64,000 nt of DNA from assembly GCF_000686945.1 (NCBI RefSeq), contig NZ_KK366040.1:1-64000 (forward strand), written 5' to 3'. Each line of letters begins with the position of its first letter. Within the stretch, counting starts at the first letter, position 1. The notes beneath the pieces were generated by a model that was not told the origin of the DNA, did no database searches, and saw nothing but the letters and a program-made list of their open reading frames with translations. This document shows, one piece after another, positions 36,311 to 44,241 of this stretch. The stretch comes from Selenomonas sp. AE3005. GTDB lineage: Bacteria; Bacillota; Negativicutes; Selenomonadales; Selenomonadaceae. The position numbers and the translations under genes are program-made.

Positions 36311-38144
36311 ATTTTGCTTCTTCAAGCTGCTTGCTTTTATAGGTTGGAATCATGTGTTTCAACGTCTTTAAGATTAGCTGTTTGTCGTTTGTATCTTTGA
36401 GTGTCTGCAGGCTTTGCTGCAGATCATCTTCGTTCAAGGGCTGAATCTGTGCCTTGAAGATTTTCTTGTGTTTGGTACTGGTCGTGCCTTCCTCGCTGGT
36501 GAGAAGTTCTTCGTAGAGCTTTTCGCCGGGGCGCAGGCCGGTGTAGACGATTTTTATGTCTTTGTCCGGTGTCAGGCCATGGAGTCTTATAAGGTCTTCG
36601 GCCATGTCCTTGATTTTTACAGGTTTCCCCATGTCAAAGAGGAATACTTCGCCGCCTTCGGCCTGGCTGCCGGCCTGCAGAACTAATTGCACTGCCTCGG
36701 GGATAGTCATAAAGAAACGTGTCATTTCTTTGTCAGTGACAGTTACGGGACCGCCGGCGGCGATCTGCTTTTCAAAGAGAGGTACTACACTGCCGCGGCT
36801 GCCTAAGACATTACCGAATCTTACGGTGACGAATTTGGTATTGCTGCGCTGGTTGATTTCCTGCAGGACAAGTTCCGCGGTACGCTTGGTAGCGCCCATT
36901 ACACTGGTTGGATTTACGGCTTTGTCGGTGGAAATCAAAACGAATATTTCCGCATGGTTTGCGTCTGCCAGTTCAGCTACGTTTTGCGTGCCAAATACGT
37001 TGTTTTTTACTGCTTCGTCCGGCTGAATTTCCATTAAAGGTACATGCTTATGCGCTGCGGCATGGAATACCACCTGGGGGTGGAACAGTTTAAAAACTTT
37101 GGCCATACGCTCTTTGTCAGTAATATTGGCAATGACCGTGTGATAGGCCTGTTCCGGGAATTTACGCTTTAATTCCTGATGGATTTCGTAAATGCTGTTT
37201 TCACCACGGCCCAGGAGGATAATCTCCTTAGCGCCCACCCTGCTGATTTGTCTTGCTAATTCCGAGCCGATGCTGCCTCCGGCACCGGTAATCAGCACAG
37301 TTTTGCCGGAGATGTAATTGGTTATCTTGGCAAAATCCAAATGTATGGGCTCACGGCGCAGCAGGTCTTCAAGACGGATTTCCCGCATTTCGCCCATGCC
37401 AACTTCATTGGAAACCATTTCGTATATGCCAGGCATAATGCGAACTTTCGCCCCGGTCTGACGGCATTTGCCATCTATATGGCGAATGGTGTCACCATCT
37501 GCCGAAGGGATGGCGATGACGATTTCATCAACCTTGTTGGCTTTTACTACCTGCGGCAGTTCGTTAACCGTCCCCAGAATAGGAAAACCTGCTAGTCTGC
37601 CATTTCTTTTCTTTTCATCATCATCGACAAAGCCGATGATATTCGTGGTGGCGGCGGCATTCTGCTCAAGCTCTCGCACCAGCATAGCCCCGGCATCACC
37701 AGCACCGACAATCAGGAGATTATCCTTGTCACCCTTAGATTCCGTTACCATGTCAAAATTTATCTTGAACATCAACCGGCTGACACCAATGGCACCGATG
37801 CCCAGCAGCCAAGAGAGTATTAGCACACTTCGTGGCACGGGTATTTCTGCCAGCATAGTTACAATAAAAATTACAGCCTGCGAAATGGATACAGCACCAA
37901 TAATAGCTATCAAATCCCGTATGCGTGCATAGTGCCAGATGCGATGATATAAACCATAAAAATAAAAAATCCCCAGGTTTATAAGCACCATCCAAGGCAG
38001 GCACGCACGAAATATCGCATATTCTGCATTGGGAATTACACCGTCATAACGCAGGAGCAACGCAATGATAGGTACGACTGCTAAAATCACTGCATCTATT
38101 AAGATAAGTTTCATTTTGTCTCGAATTTGTTGTAAATAACTCAC
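36309..38144 (-). CDS. UDP-GlcNAc 4,6-dehydratase, PglF/CapD family, membrane-bound
   Basis: A 611-aa protein with four N-terminal membrane segments, a first nucleotide-binding domain (NLLIVGAGDAGAMLVREL) and a second SDR catalytic domain (VLITGAGGSIGSELARQIS) with SVMGATKRTAELVLQ, in which Met replaces the SDR Tyr. It produces UDP-4-keto-6-deoxy-GlcNAc, the substrate of the adjacent aminotransferase. It is the first gene of the polysaccharide operon, starting at GTG 38144 with GAGGCG upstream. Full length for the family. Confidence 0.94.
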   Translation of the reverse strand: MSYLQQIRDKMKLILIDAVILAVVPIIALLLRYDGVIPNAEYAIFRACLPWMVLINLGIFYFYGLYHRIWHYARIRDLIAIIGAVSISQAVIFIVTMLAEIPVPRSVLILSWLLGIGAIGVSRLMFKINFDMVTESKGDKDNLLIVGAGDAGAMLVRELEQNAAATTNIIGFVDDDEKKRNGRLAGFPILGTVNELPQVVKANKVDEIVIAIPSADGDTIRHIDGKCRQTGAKVRIMPGIYEMVSNEVGMGEMREIRLEDLLRREPIHLDFAKITNYISGKTVLITGAGGSIGSELARQISRVGAKEIILLGRGENSIYEIHQELKRKFPEQAYHTVIANITDKERMAKVFKLFHPQVVFHAAAHKHVPLMEIQPDEAVKNNVFGTQNVAELADANHAEIFVLISTDKAVNPTSVMGATKRTAELVLQEINQRSNTKFVTVRFGNVLGSRGSVVPLFEKQIAAGGPVTVTDKEMTRFFMTIPEAVQLVLQAGSQAEGGEVFLFDMGKPVKIKDMAEDLIRLHGLTPDKDIKIVYTGLRPGEKLYEELLTSEEGTTSTKHKKIFKAQIQPLNEDDLQQSLQTLKDTNDKQLILKTLKHMIPTYKSKQLEEAK

Positions 38145-38192
38145 ACGCTACGCCTCGCCACACTGATTTAAGTTTTGTTTCATTACAACACA

Positions 38193-38209
38193 CAACAAAT
38201 ATATTGTTG
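38193..38209. promoter_or_regulatory. Palindrome in the leader of the polysaccharide operon (possible operator)
   Basis: CAACAAATATATTGTTG has six-base arms and lies between the -10 and the pglF start. The adjacent GTTGCG-TAG-CGCAAC forms a hairpin in the RNA. The divergent XRE regulator gene makes this a reasonable operator candidate, without direct evidence. Confidence 0.35.
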
Positions 38210-38224
38210 CGCTACGCAACTCCT

Positions 38225-38253
38225 ATTATATGTTTCTTTTTGTTGTTAGTCAA
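38225..38253 (-). promoter_or_regulatory. Main promoter of the O-antigen/capsule operon
   Basis: On the minus strand TTGACT (38253-38248), 17-bp spacer, TATAAT (38230-38225). It is the best promoter upstream of the pglF-like gene, with a leader of about 75 bases. Confidence 0.75.
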
Positions 38254-38334
38254 TAATATATGTTACATTATGACACTCAGTCTGCCATACGTGGCCCGGC
38301 TCTCGTATAATAGATTTGTACGTCCCACAAAGGA

Positions 38335-38718
38335 GTGATTCATATCGAAAACAAACTGCAATTTTTACGAGAGCTGCACGAACTTAAACAGCAGGATGTA
38401 GCCGACACGCTCGGTGTCAGCCGCTCGACTTACGCCAATTACGAGTCCGGACGCCGGGCACCTGATATCGATATGCTGATGCGTTTGGCGGATATATATG
38501 GTATTTCCCTTGATGAATTGACCGGTCACGAAGTAAATCAGTCCCAAGGCATAAAGCTGACCAGTCAAGCCCTGCGCCTGCTTAAGAGCTTTAATCAGCT
38601 TCCCTTGAATTATCAGGAATGGTATATTTCTCATATGGCTGTCGATGCCAAGGGCCGGCAATACTCACTGGATTTAACACCATCCATTGTTGCTGATAAA
38701 ATTGACGAAAAAAAATAG
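38335..38718 (+). CDS. XRE-family transcriptional regulator with unusual start codon
   Basis: A 127-aa protein with an N-terminal HTH (LKQQDVADTLGVSRSTYANY, then ESGRRAPDIDMLMRLADIYG) and a C-terminal segment without recognised domain. It is divergent from the polysaccharide operon, with a TATAAT at 38306-38311, so it may regulate that operon or itself. No ATG fits: the frame opens at GTG 38335, which overlaps the SD AAGGAG; ATT 38338 and ATC 38344 are in frame, and ATC has the best spacing. A perfect bidirectional terminator overlaps its stop. Confidence 0.82.
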   Translation: MIHIENKLQFLRELHELKQQDVADTLGVSRSTYANYESGRRAPDIDMLMRLADIYGISLDELTGHEVNQSQGIKLTSQALRLLKSFNQLPLNYQEWYISHMAVDAKGRQYSLDLTPSIVADKIDEKK

Positions 38719-38755
38719 GCATTTCGATTTCCGATGAATCGAAATGCCTATTTTT
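38711..38755. terminator. Bidirectional terminator between XRE gene and MFS gene
   Basis: Perfect 19-bp arms (AAAAATAGGCATTTCGATT and its complement) with a seven-base loop. The XRE stop codon lies within the left arm, and the convergent MFS gene ends ten bases beyond. Confidence 0.85.
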
Positions 38756-38764
38756 TTTATGTTA

Positions 38765-40105
38765 TTATTCTGTTACCAGCACAGCCTCTTTTTCTTCCGC
38801 GTCCAACTGGGCCATATCTTCTCTTACTTTACCATTCCAATGGTATTTGACAGTAAGCACCAGGGCAGCGGCTGCAAGCATGAAGGCGGCCATGATGTAG
38901 TAGCCTAAGTCAAAGGCACCGGTATTGGTCTTTACCCAGGCCATCATGTTGGGGCCTACCCAGCCGCCGATGTTGCCACAGGAGTTGATAAGGGCCACCG
39001 AGGCGGCAGCGGCCGGGCCGGTGAGGAAGGTAGTCGGTATCGTCCACCATACGCCCATGGCGGCATAAATGCCGATAGCGGAGAGGCAGACAAGGAAGAG
39101 GGCCATGCCCATGCTGTCGACAAGCGGTGAGCAGCCAAGGCCGACAGCGCCTACCAGCAGGGCGCCGGCTACGTGCCAGACTTTATCGCCGGTACGGGTA
39201 GAAGTATAGCCGATGATGACCTGTACCACGAGTGCAGCTACCATCGGAATGGCGATTGCGCCGCCCAGCAGGGACGTTGACCAGCCGGACATACCTTTGA
39301 GCACCGTCGGCATCCAGAAGTTAAAGCCCCAGAAACCAACCACCCAGAGGAAATAGATAAAGCAGAGTTTCAATACTTTAGGTTCACAGAAAGCCTGCCA
39401 TACGGTGTATTTTTTCACACGGTGCATAGCAGCCTGTTCTTCTTCATACACTTTACTGAGATAGGCTTTTTCCGTGTCGGTCAGCCAGCTGGCCTGCTCC
39501 GGACGGTCTTTCACGGCAAAGAAGAAGTAAACGGCAAAGAGCAGCGCCGGCAAAGCCTCCAGAATAAAGAGTTCCTGCCAGCCATGCAGGCCAAACAAGG
39601 ATGTTTCCAGCAGCACACCGGCCAGCGGCGCACCGATAATTGTCGAAATGAGCAGCGAAGTCAGCATGAGCGAAGTCGCCCTGGCCCGCTCCCCGGCGGC
39701 AAACCAGCGCGGAAACAACACCGAGTAAATGACCGGATACAAGCTGGCTTCTGACGCCCCCAGCAAGAACCGGCACATGTAGAATTCTGACGGTGTTTTC
39801 ACGAAAGCCATATACACGCACACCAATCCCCAGGTGAACATGATACGGGCAATCCACTTCGTCGCCGAAAACTTCGCTGCTACCAGCGAGCCCGGCACTT
39901 CAAACAGCAGGTAGCCGATAAAGAAAATCCCGGCACCCATGCCAAAGATTTCCGGTGTCAGCCAGGGCATATCCTCCGTCATGGTGAGTTTGGCATAAGC
40001 CACATTCACGCGGTCAATGCAGGCGATGATAGATACCAGAAATACCGGCAGAATGATGCGCCAGTCACGCTTGCGTTTTAGTCGTTGCAAATCCAGAGTT
40101 TCCAT
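38765..40105 (-). CDS. MFS transporter, anion:cation symporter (ACS)-like family
   Basis: A 446-aa, 12-segment major facilitator. The N-terminus IACIDRVNVAYAKLTMTEDM and the CRFLLGASEASLYPVIYSVL segment are typical of the ACS family, which moves organic anions such as sugar acids and tartrate with a cation. The true substrate is not evident. Expression is under a T-box leader, which implies control by charging of a tRNA, so an amino acid or derived compound is worth considering. The ATG has GGGAGGAATC upstream. Confidence 0.88.
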   Translation of the reverse strand: METLDLQRLKRKRDWRIILPVFLVSIIACIDRVNVAYAKLTMTEDMPWLTPEIFGMGAGIFFIGYLLFEVPGSLVAAKFSATKWIARIMFTWGLVCVYMAFVKTPSEFYMCRFLLGASEASLYPVIYSVLFPRWFAAGERARATSLMLTSLLISTIIGAPLAGVLLETSLFGLHGWQELFILEALPALLFAVYFFFAVKDRPEQASWLTDTEKAYLSKVYEEEQAAMHRVKKYTVWQAFCEPKVLKLCFIYFLWVVGFWGFNFWMPTVLKGMSGWSTSLLGGAIAIPMVAALVVQVIIGYTSTRTGDKVWHVAGALLVGAVGLGCSPLVDSMGMALFLVCLSAIGIYAAMGVWWTIPTTFLTGPAAAASVALINSCGNIGGWVGPNMMAWVKTNTGAFDLGYYIMAAFMLAAAALVLTVKYHWNGKVREDMAQLDAEEKEAVLVTE

Positions 40106-40145
40106 AATGATTCCTCCCTAAAATGATTGCATATAAATAAAATAA

Positions 40146-40407
40146 AAAAGTCCGTCCCTATAAAGGGACGGACTGCTTATCCGTGTTACCACCCAGTTTC
40201 CCTGCCATGACAGCAGAGCACTCTACTACGTACCAACATACGCGGCTGCTGTAACGGGCAGCTCCCGTGGACGCTTACTTTCTTTCTGACAAGGTGTTCA
40301 GCACCATATCTCAAGGATGATTTTCCATTTCCGCTGGACTATCGGCTTACACCATACCCGACTCGCTGCAAATCTGCTAAAAATGTACTCTTTCCTATCA
40401 TCGATTG
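40146..40407 (-). promoter_or_regulatory. T-box riboswitch leader upstream of the MFS gene
   Basis: On the minus strand the leader ends with the T-box GGGTGGTAACACGG (40194-40181) and a perfect 11-bp terminator (AGTCCGTCCCT/AGGGACGGACT, 40149-40174) plus T run. Stem I closes with CGATGAT (40403-40397) pairing to ATCATC (40321-40316), and the AGTA of the specifier loop is at 40389-40386. The 3' specifier strand reads GGAAAATCATCC. ATC (Ile) is my best codon reading; AAT (Asn) or AAA (Lys) cannot be excluded because the closing helix has two registers. Confidence 0.88.
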
Positions 40408-40448
40408 TGTCTTATACGTGGATTTATGTGTTTCAAATCACAGTTAGT

Positions 40449-40477
40449 ATAATAACACTTAGGTGTAACATTGTCAA
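40449..40477 (-). promoter_or_regulatory. Promoter of the T-box/MFS transcript
   Basis: TTGACA (40477-40472), 17-bp spacer, TATTAT (40454-40449) on the minus strand. It lies about 40 bases before stem I and within ten bases of the end of the upstream TPM gene. Confidence 0.75.
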
Positions 40478-40486
40478 CACGTGGTT

Positions 40487-41248
40487 TTAAAATTTTCCGC
40501 CACCGCCGCCGTGGCTGCTGTCACGGGAGGAAGAACTGCTGCTCTTGGACTTTTTACGCCTGGTCACGGTAGTGTAAAGGTATCTGTCCTGGCGCTGGCT
40601 GATATCTACGGTGTCCTTTTTCAGGTAGGCACTGGCCTCCAGCGCCGGAGCGACGTTGCTCATGCCGCAGATGAGGTAATAGGCAAATCCAAAGCCGCCC
40701 ACGGCAGCCACTGCCGCTGCCAGAATAGCCGCGAGCATATTAAACTCATCGGCCGGGTCATACGGCTTGCCCTCCTGCTCGTAATAGGTCAGATATTTAT
40801 CCACCCCATCGACAAAGGCAGTAAAGCTGGTGCTATACTTGCCGGCAGACAGGTCCTCCAGGAAGAGGCCTTTCAAGCCGTTTATACCTTGTTCATCAGT
40901 AATACGGGCACGCATATTGTTGTCGGTGGAAATGTACCAGTCGCGGCTGCCCATGGCTATTACCATAACAATGCTGCCGTTTTCGCCGCCGGCATAGTTC
41001 TTGTCCAAAACATTGTTGGCAAATTTACCGACAGGAACGCCCTGCGGCAGATTTTGCAGGGTACAAATGCCGATTTTGACTTTATGGGCTGTCTCCACCT
41101 GCTTAATTTTGGCCGCCAGCGCCTCACGCTGGCTGTCAGAGAGAAGTCCGGCCTGGTCCGATACAGGAGCTGCCGCCATGGCCAATGACTGACACAGGAG
41201 CAGGACGAGCAGGCAGGCACCTTGCAATGCAGTTAATATTTTTTTCAT
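40487..41248 (-). CDS. TPM-domain membrane protein (YdjH/YgcG-like)
   Basis: A 253-aa protein: signal peptide (residues 1-24, ending AMAAA), an extracytoplasmic TPM phosphatase-type domain (SDSQREALAAKI, IGICTLQNLP, MGSRDWYISTDNNM), one membrane helix near residues 165-190 and a cytoplasmic tail of Lys and Ser ending in HGGGGGKF. The low-complexity Ser/Gly tail is typical of the family. The length is close to B. subtilis YdjH as I recall it. ATG 41248 follows GGAGGTGG. It forms an operon with the zinc-ribbon and SPFH genes. Confidence 0.82.
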   Translation of the reverse strand: MKKILTALQGACLLVLLLCQSLAMAAAPVSDQAGLLSDSQREALAAKIKQVETAHKVKIGICTLQNLPQGVPVGKFANNVLDKNYAGGENGSIVMVIAMGSRDWYISTDNNMRARITDEQGINGLKGLFLEDLSAGKYSTSFTAFVDGVDKYLTYYEQEGKPYDPADEFNMLAAILAAAVAAVGGFGFAYYLICGMSNVAPALEASAYLKKDTVDISQRQDRYLYTTVTRRKKSKSSSSSSRDSSHGGGGGKF

Positions 41249-41261
41249 CACTGCCACCTCC

Positions 41262-42368
41262 TCAATCCGCTAACAGCCATTTGGCCAGATAGTAAACAAG
41301 CGGCAGAAGGACGGCAAAGACCGCCAGGCCATAGGCCACGGCTTTTTTCATGTCGTATGGCAGACTGCCCACCACTTTGCCGGACTGGCCATTCATCATA
41401 AAAGTGTAAGGCTTGTCCTGATAGCGTGTGGTGACAATCCAAACGGGGGCCATGCAATAGGCCACCGCGCCGTCCTGTTTTCTCACGTCTGACTCGGTGC
41501 AGGACACACTGTCATACCCTTCAACGGTATCACGCAGTACATCGATGGCACTCTGCTGTACCCGTTTGTCCGCCCGCGGTACGGAGGCCTCTGCGTCCAC
41601 GTCATACTTATCCGCGAGGAAACCTGTCATATAGGCGTTGCTAAAGGGCACCATCTCACTGTAGTCGAAGGGCTCGATACTCTCCATATAGGTATCGTCC
41701 ATCTTTTGACTCCCGTCCACAGGAATACGCTCAAAAGCCATACTGCCGGAACGCAGGCACTCATAGTGACTGGTTTCGGTGACTTCTTCGTCACTCGTTT
41801 CGTAGATATGCACCTTTTCGGCCCGGAAGTGCGCGTAAGCGTCTACATCAGAGTCAAAGAGCCAGAATGGCACGTAAACTGCCTGAATGGCCTCAATACG
41901 GTTCTGGGATTTAAAGAGACTGGGCAGGAGCCACTTGTCCTCGCAAAATGCTTTGAGCGCAGCCTTAGCGTCCTCCTTGGTCTTTTGGAAGGGAATGATG
42001 TAATCAGGTTTCAGCATACCTTCAAACCTGTGCGGCAGCATGACGGCATGACCGCAGTAACAACATTCTGTCGCCATCGTATTGCCATCAGCCACAATCT
42101 GCGCCCCGCAGGACTCGCAGACATACGCCTTAAAGGCCTCCGCCTCTTCTGCTGTCCACTCGCCGCCAGCCACGGCGGTGTCCCATTTCTTATCTTCCTT
42201 GTCCGCCGCCTCGGCCGCCATGGCCTCTTTGGCCTGAAAGAGTTCTTCTATGGCAGCCGCGTCCAGTTCTGTACCGCAGTAGTCACAGGTTATCTTCTGG
42301 GTGCCGGGCTTGAAATCCAGTGGCGCACTGCAATTCGGGCATTTATATGCCACGGAATTATTGGCCAT
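41262..42368 (-). CDS. Zinc-ribbon membrane protein (YdjG-like, TFIIB-type zinc finger)
   Basis: A 368-aa protein with two Cys4 zinc ribbons: YKCPNCSAPLDF with CDYCGTEL (residues 9-33), and YVCESCGAQIV with CCYCGHAVM (near 82-108). A central region of about 200 aa follows, then a single membrane helix near the C-terminus (VAYGLAVFAVLLPLVYYLAK). In B. subtilis YdjG-YdjH-YdjI act with the SPFH protein YdjI to place PspA at the membrane; gene order and domains here match that set. Confidence 0.8.
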   Translation of the reverse strand: MANNSVAYKCPNCSAPLDFKPGTQKITCDYCGTELDAAAIEELFQAKEAMAAEAADKEDKKWDTAVAGGEWTAEEAEAFKAYVCESCGAQIVADGNTMATECCYCGHAVMLPHRFEGMLKPDYIIPFQKTKEDAKAALKAFCEDKWLLPSLFKSQNRIEAIQAVYVPFWLFDSDVDAYAHFRAEKVHIYETSDEEVTETSHYECLRSGSMAFERIPVDGSQKMDDTYMESIEPFDYSEMVPFSNAYMTGFLADKYDVDAEASVPRADKRVQQSAIDVLRDTVEGYDSVSCTESDVRKQDGAVAYCMAPVWIVTTRYQDKPYTFMMNGQSGKVVGSLPYDMKKAVAYGLAVFAVLLPLVYYLAKWLLAD

Positions 42369-42408
42369 ATTGCCACCTCCTTATACATTTATACTAGTAT
42401 ACTGGTGA

Positions 42409-43701
42409 TTACGGGCGCGGCTTGCCGCACTCCGCACAGAATTTGCCGCTGTTCTTGGCACCACAGTCGCAAATCCAGTCACCGGCCGGACGGGGCTTGC
42501 CACATTCAGAGCAGAACTTGCCCGTGTTTTTCGCACCGCACTCGCAGGTCCAGCCATCATCGGGCTTGGGCTGGCCGCATTCGGAGCAGAATTTGCCCGT
42601 ATTGCCGGCCTTGCCGCAAGCACAGGTCCAGCCGCCAGCTGCCGACTGCTGTACGGCAGCCTGCTGAGCCTGGGCTGCTCTTTGCGCCTGTCCCTGAGCC
42701 ATTAGGTCGCCCACGTTGACGCCGTTGGCACCTGCAGCCATATTCATCCCCATAAAGCCAATCGCCGCCCCGCCTTCATTCTTGGCTGCATCACGCAGGG
42801 CATCAGCCTGTGCAGCGCCGTACATTCCAGCCATCAAGGACGGGTCGCGCCCCAGGACAGCAGCCTCCTGCATCTTCTGAAGTTTTTCCAGTACTGCCTG
42901 GCTTTCTTCAGTAAGGCTGACGCTGGCCACGGCTACGGAAACGACTTCGATACCGCGCAGGTTGCCCCATTTCTGGCTGAGGTTTTCGTTTAATGCGTCA
43001 GCGATATCCGCGGAATGAGCCTCTAACTCATCATAGCCCACGCGCATGGCAGAAATTTTCGCCATGGCCGGTTTCAAGGCCATCATGAGTTCCGATTTCA
43101 GCTGGCTGTCAATTTCTTCCCGGGAGAAGGTGTCACTGACATTGCTGGCAATATTGGTGTAAAAGAGAATCGGATTGGTAATACGATAACTGTACTCACC
43201 AAAGCAACGAATCTGAATCGTCTGTTCGTAGTTCAGGGTATCGTCGCGCACCTTAAAGGCAATAGGTGACGGTGTCCCGAACTTGTTGCCGTAGATTTCC
43301 TTGGTATTCACATAGTATACGCGCTGGTCACGGCCCGTATCGCCGCCAAAGGAGAATCGGCGGCCGATTTCCGAAAATACCTTGGGAATGGTGTCCGAAA
43401 GGTCACCGGCAAACAGCGAGGGCTCAGTTTCCCGGTCATAGGTGTATTCACCCGGTTCGGCACAAATATCCACCACTTCACCATTTTCCACAATGATGAG
43501 ACACTGGCCGTTGTTGACAGCAACCCGCGAGCCCTGCGAGATGATGTTGTCGTCGCCATTGTTGGAGCTGCCCTTGCCCGTCTTGCGGTGTCCCTTGGCC
43601 ATAAGCACATTCGGCGGCAGGCTGTCACAATAGATATATTCCTTCCACTGATCCCCCAAGACGCCGCCTACGGCTCCCATACCTGCTTGTAAAAGTCCCA
43701 T
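42409..43701 (-). CDS. SPFH-domain protein with three C-terminal zinc ribbons (YdjI-like)
   Basis: A 430-aa protein. The N-terminal 290 residues are an SPFH/virion-core-like domain of the YdjI family (GDQWKEYIYCDSLPPNVLMA, GEPGEYTYD-like turn, DALNENLSQKWGNLRGIEV). A Gln/Ala-rich hinge leads to three tandem zinc ribbons of about 25 residues each (WTCACGKAG...FCSECG, WTCECGAKN...FCSECG, WICDCGAKN...FCAECG). ATG 43701 follows GGAGGTAAAG. As first gene of the operon it is the likely scaffold of a membrane stress complex. No pspA-like gene is in the window. Confidence 0.85.
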   Translation of the reverse strand: MGLLQAGMGAVGGVLGDQWKEYIYCDSLPPNVLMAKGHRKTGKGSSNNGDDNIISQGSRVAVNNGQCLIIVENGEVVDICAEPGEYTYDRETEPSLFAGDLSDTIPKVFSEIGRRFSFGGDTGRDQRVYYVNTKEIYGNKFGTPSPIAFKVRDDTLNYEQTIQIRCFGEYSYRITNPILFYTNIASNVSDTFSREEIDSQLKSELMMALKPAMAKISAMRVGYDELEAHSADIADALNENLSQKWGNLRGIEVVSVAVASVSLTEESQAVLEKLQKMQEAAVLGRDPSLMAGMYGAAQADALRDAAKNEGGAAIGFMGMNMAAGANGVNVGDLMAQGQAQRAAQAQQAAVQQSAAGGWTCACGKAGNTGKFCSECGQPKPDDGWTCECGAKNTGKFCSECGKPRPAGDWICDCGAKNSGKFCAECGKPRP

Positions 43702-43765
43702 AATCTTTACCTCCTGTTTCAAAATATTTGGTGTTTACTTCGCCATCACTCCCCCAAATTCCCCC

Positions 43766-43794
43766 TTGCAATGGTATAATAAAAATGCTATACT
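43766..43794 (+). promoter_or_regulatory. tRNA-Gly promoter
   Basis: TTGCAA (43766-43771), 17-bp spacer, TATACT (43789-43794); the mature tRNA starts 13 bases later. Confidence 0.7.
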
Positions 43795-43806
43795 AAAAGA
43801 GTTCTT

Positions 43807-43880
43807 GCGGGCATAGTTCATCGGTAGAATGAAAGCTTCCCAAGCTTTAGAGGTGGGTTCGACTCCCATTGCCCGCTCCA
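43807..43880 (+). tRNA. tRNA-Gly (anticodon CCC)
   Basis: Seventy-four bases including encoded CCA. Acceptor GCGGGCA/TGCCCGC, D stem GTTC/GAAT, anticodon stem AAAGC/GCTTT around TTCCCAA, T stem GTGGG/CCCAT with TTCGACT. Its 3' 44 bases plus six more are duplicated exactly at 45869-45918, so the gene served as an attachment site and remains intact at the left junction. Confidence 0.97.
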
Positions 43881-43885
43881 TAAGA
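43836..43885 (+). repeat. attL-like 50-bp direct repeat in the 3' part of tRNA-Gly
   Basis: Starts CTTCCCAAGC in the anticodon loop and ends CCATAAGA just past CCA. It is identical over 50 bp to 45869-45918. Confidence 0.9.
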
Positions 43886-43891
43886 GATTAC

Positions 43892-43918
43892 AGGAGTTGC
43901 TATAGCAACTCCTTTTTT
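43892..43918 (+). terminator. Terminator after tRNA-Gly (island side)
   Basis: AGGAGTTGC-TATA-GCAACTCCT followed by TTTTTT. A different terminator follows the truncated tRNA copy on the right, so one of the two came with the island. Confidence 0.85.
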
Positions 43919-43928
43919 GATGCTATGA

Positions 43929-44069
43929 TTATAACGAGGCAAGAAAATGTCCCCCACCTCAGCAGGTGGGGGCACGAATACCAAAACAGGCGGCGAGCAT
44001 ATCTCCCGCCTCGTTGAAACGCCAAGAGGAAGTTTTGCCTATGGCAAAACTGGAACAACGGCGTTATAA
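43929..44069. repeat. 141-bp structured element containing dispersed-repeat copy B
   Basis: Begins TTATAACG and ends CGTTATAA. Inside are a perfect 9-bp hairpin CCCCCACCT/AGGTGGGGG (43951-43972), an inverted pair AACGAGGC/GCCTCGTT, and at the right the 37-bp repeat (44033-44069) shared with 6983-7019. No coding potential. Could be a MITE or a structured RNA. Confidence 0.6.
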
Positions 44070-44110
44070 AAAAGCTCATGGCCGAGAGCAAATCTCTCCC
44101 AACCATGAGC
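44068..44110 (-). terminator. Terminator of the Rpn gene group
   Basis: On the minus strand GCTCATGG ... CCATGAGC (44110-44103 with 44081-44074) plus inner GAGAG/CTCTC and a following T6. Confidence 0.75.
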
Positions 44111-44116
44111 TAATCA

Positions 44117-44230
44117 TCATATTGCAAATCCGTTCTGTCTGGCAATATCCAATCCCTTATCCTTGGAAATCTCCAAAGCATCTGCGATGGCCTCAGGAGA
44201 CTTATGCTTCTTTAGCTTAGACAAGACCAT
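44117..44230 (-). pseudogene. C-terminal tail remnant of an Rpn-type protein (37 codons)
   Basis: Open from ATG 44230 to TGA: KLKKHKSPEAIADALEIS followed by KDKGLDIARQNGFAI. The pattern of a short Lys-rich linker plus a helix with SPEAIADAL is that of the tail of Rpn/DUF-type nuclease-like proteins, as in the two upstream genes. No SD or catalytic part remains. Confidence 0.5.
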
Positions 44231-44241
44231 TTAGGTCAACA

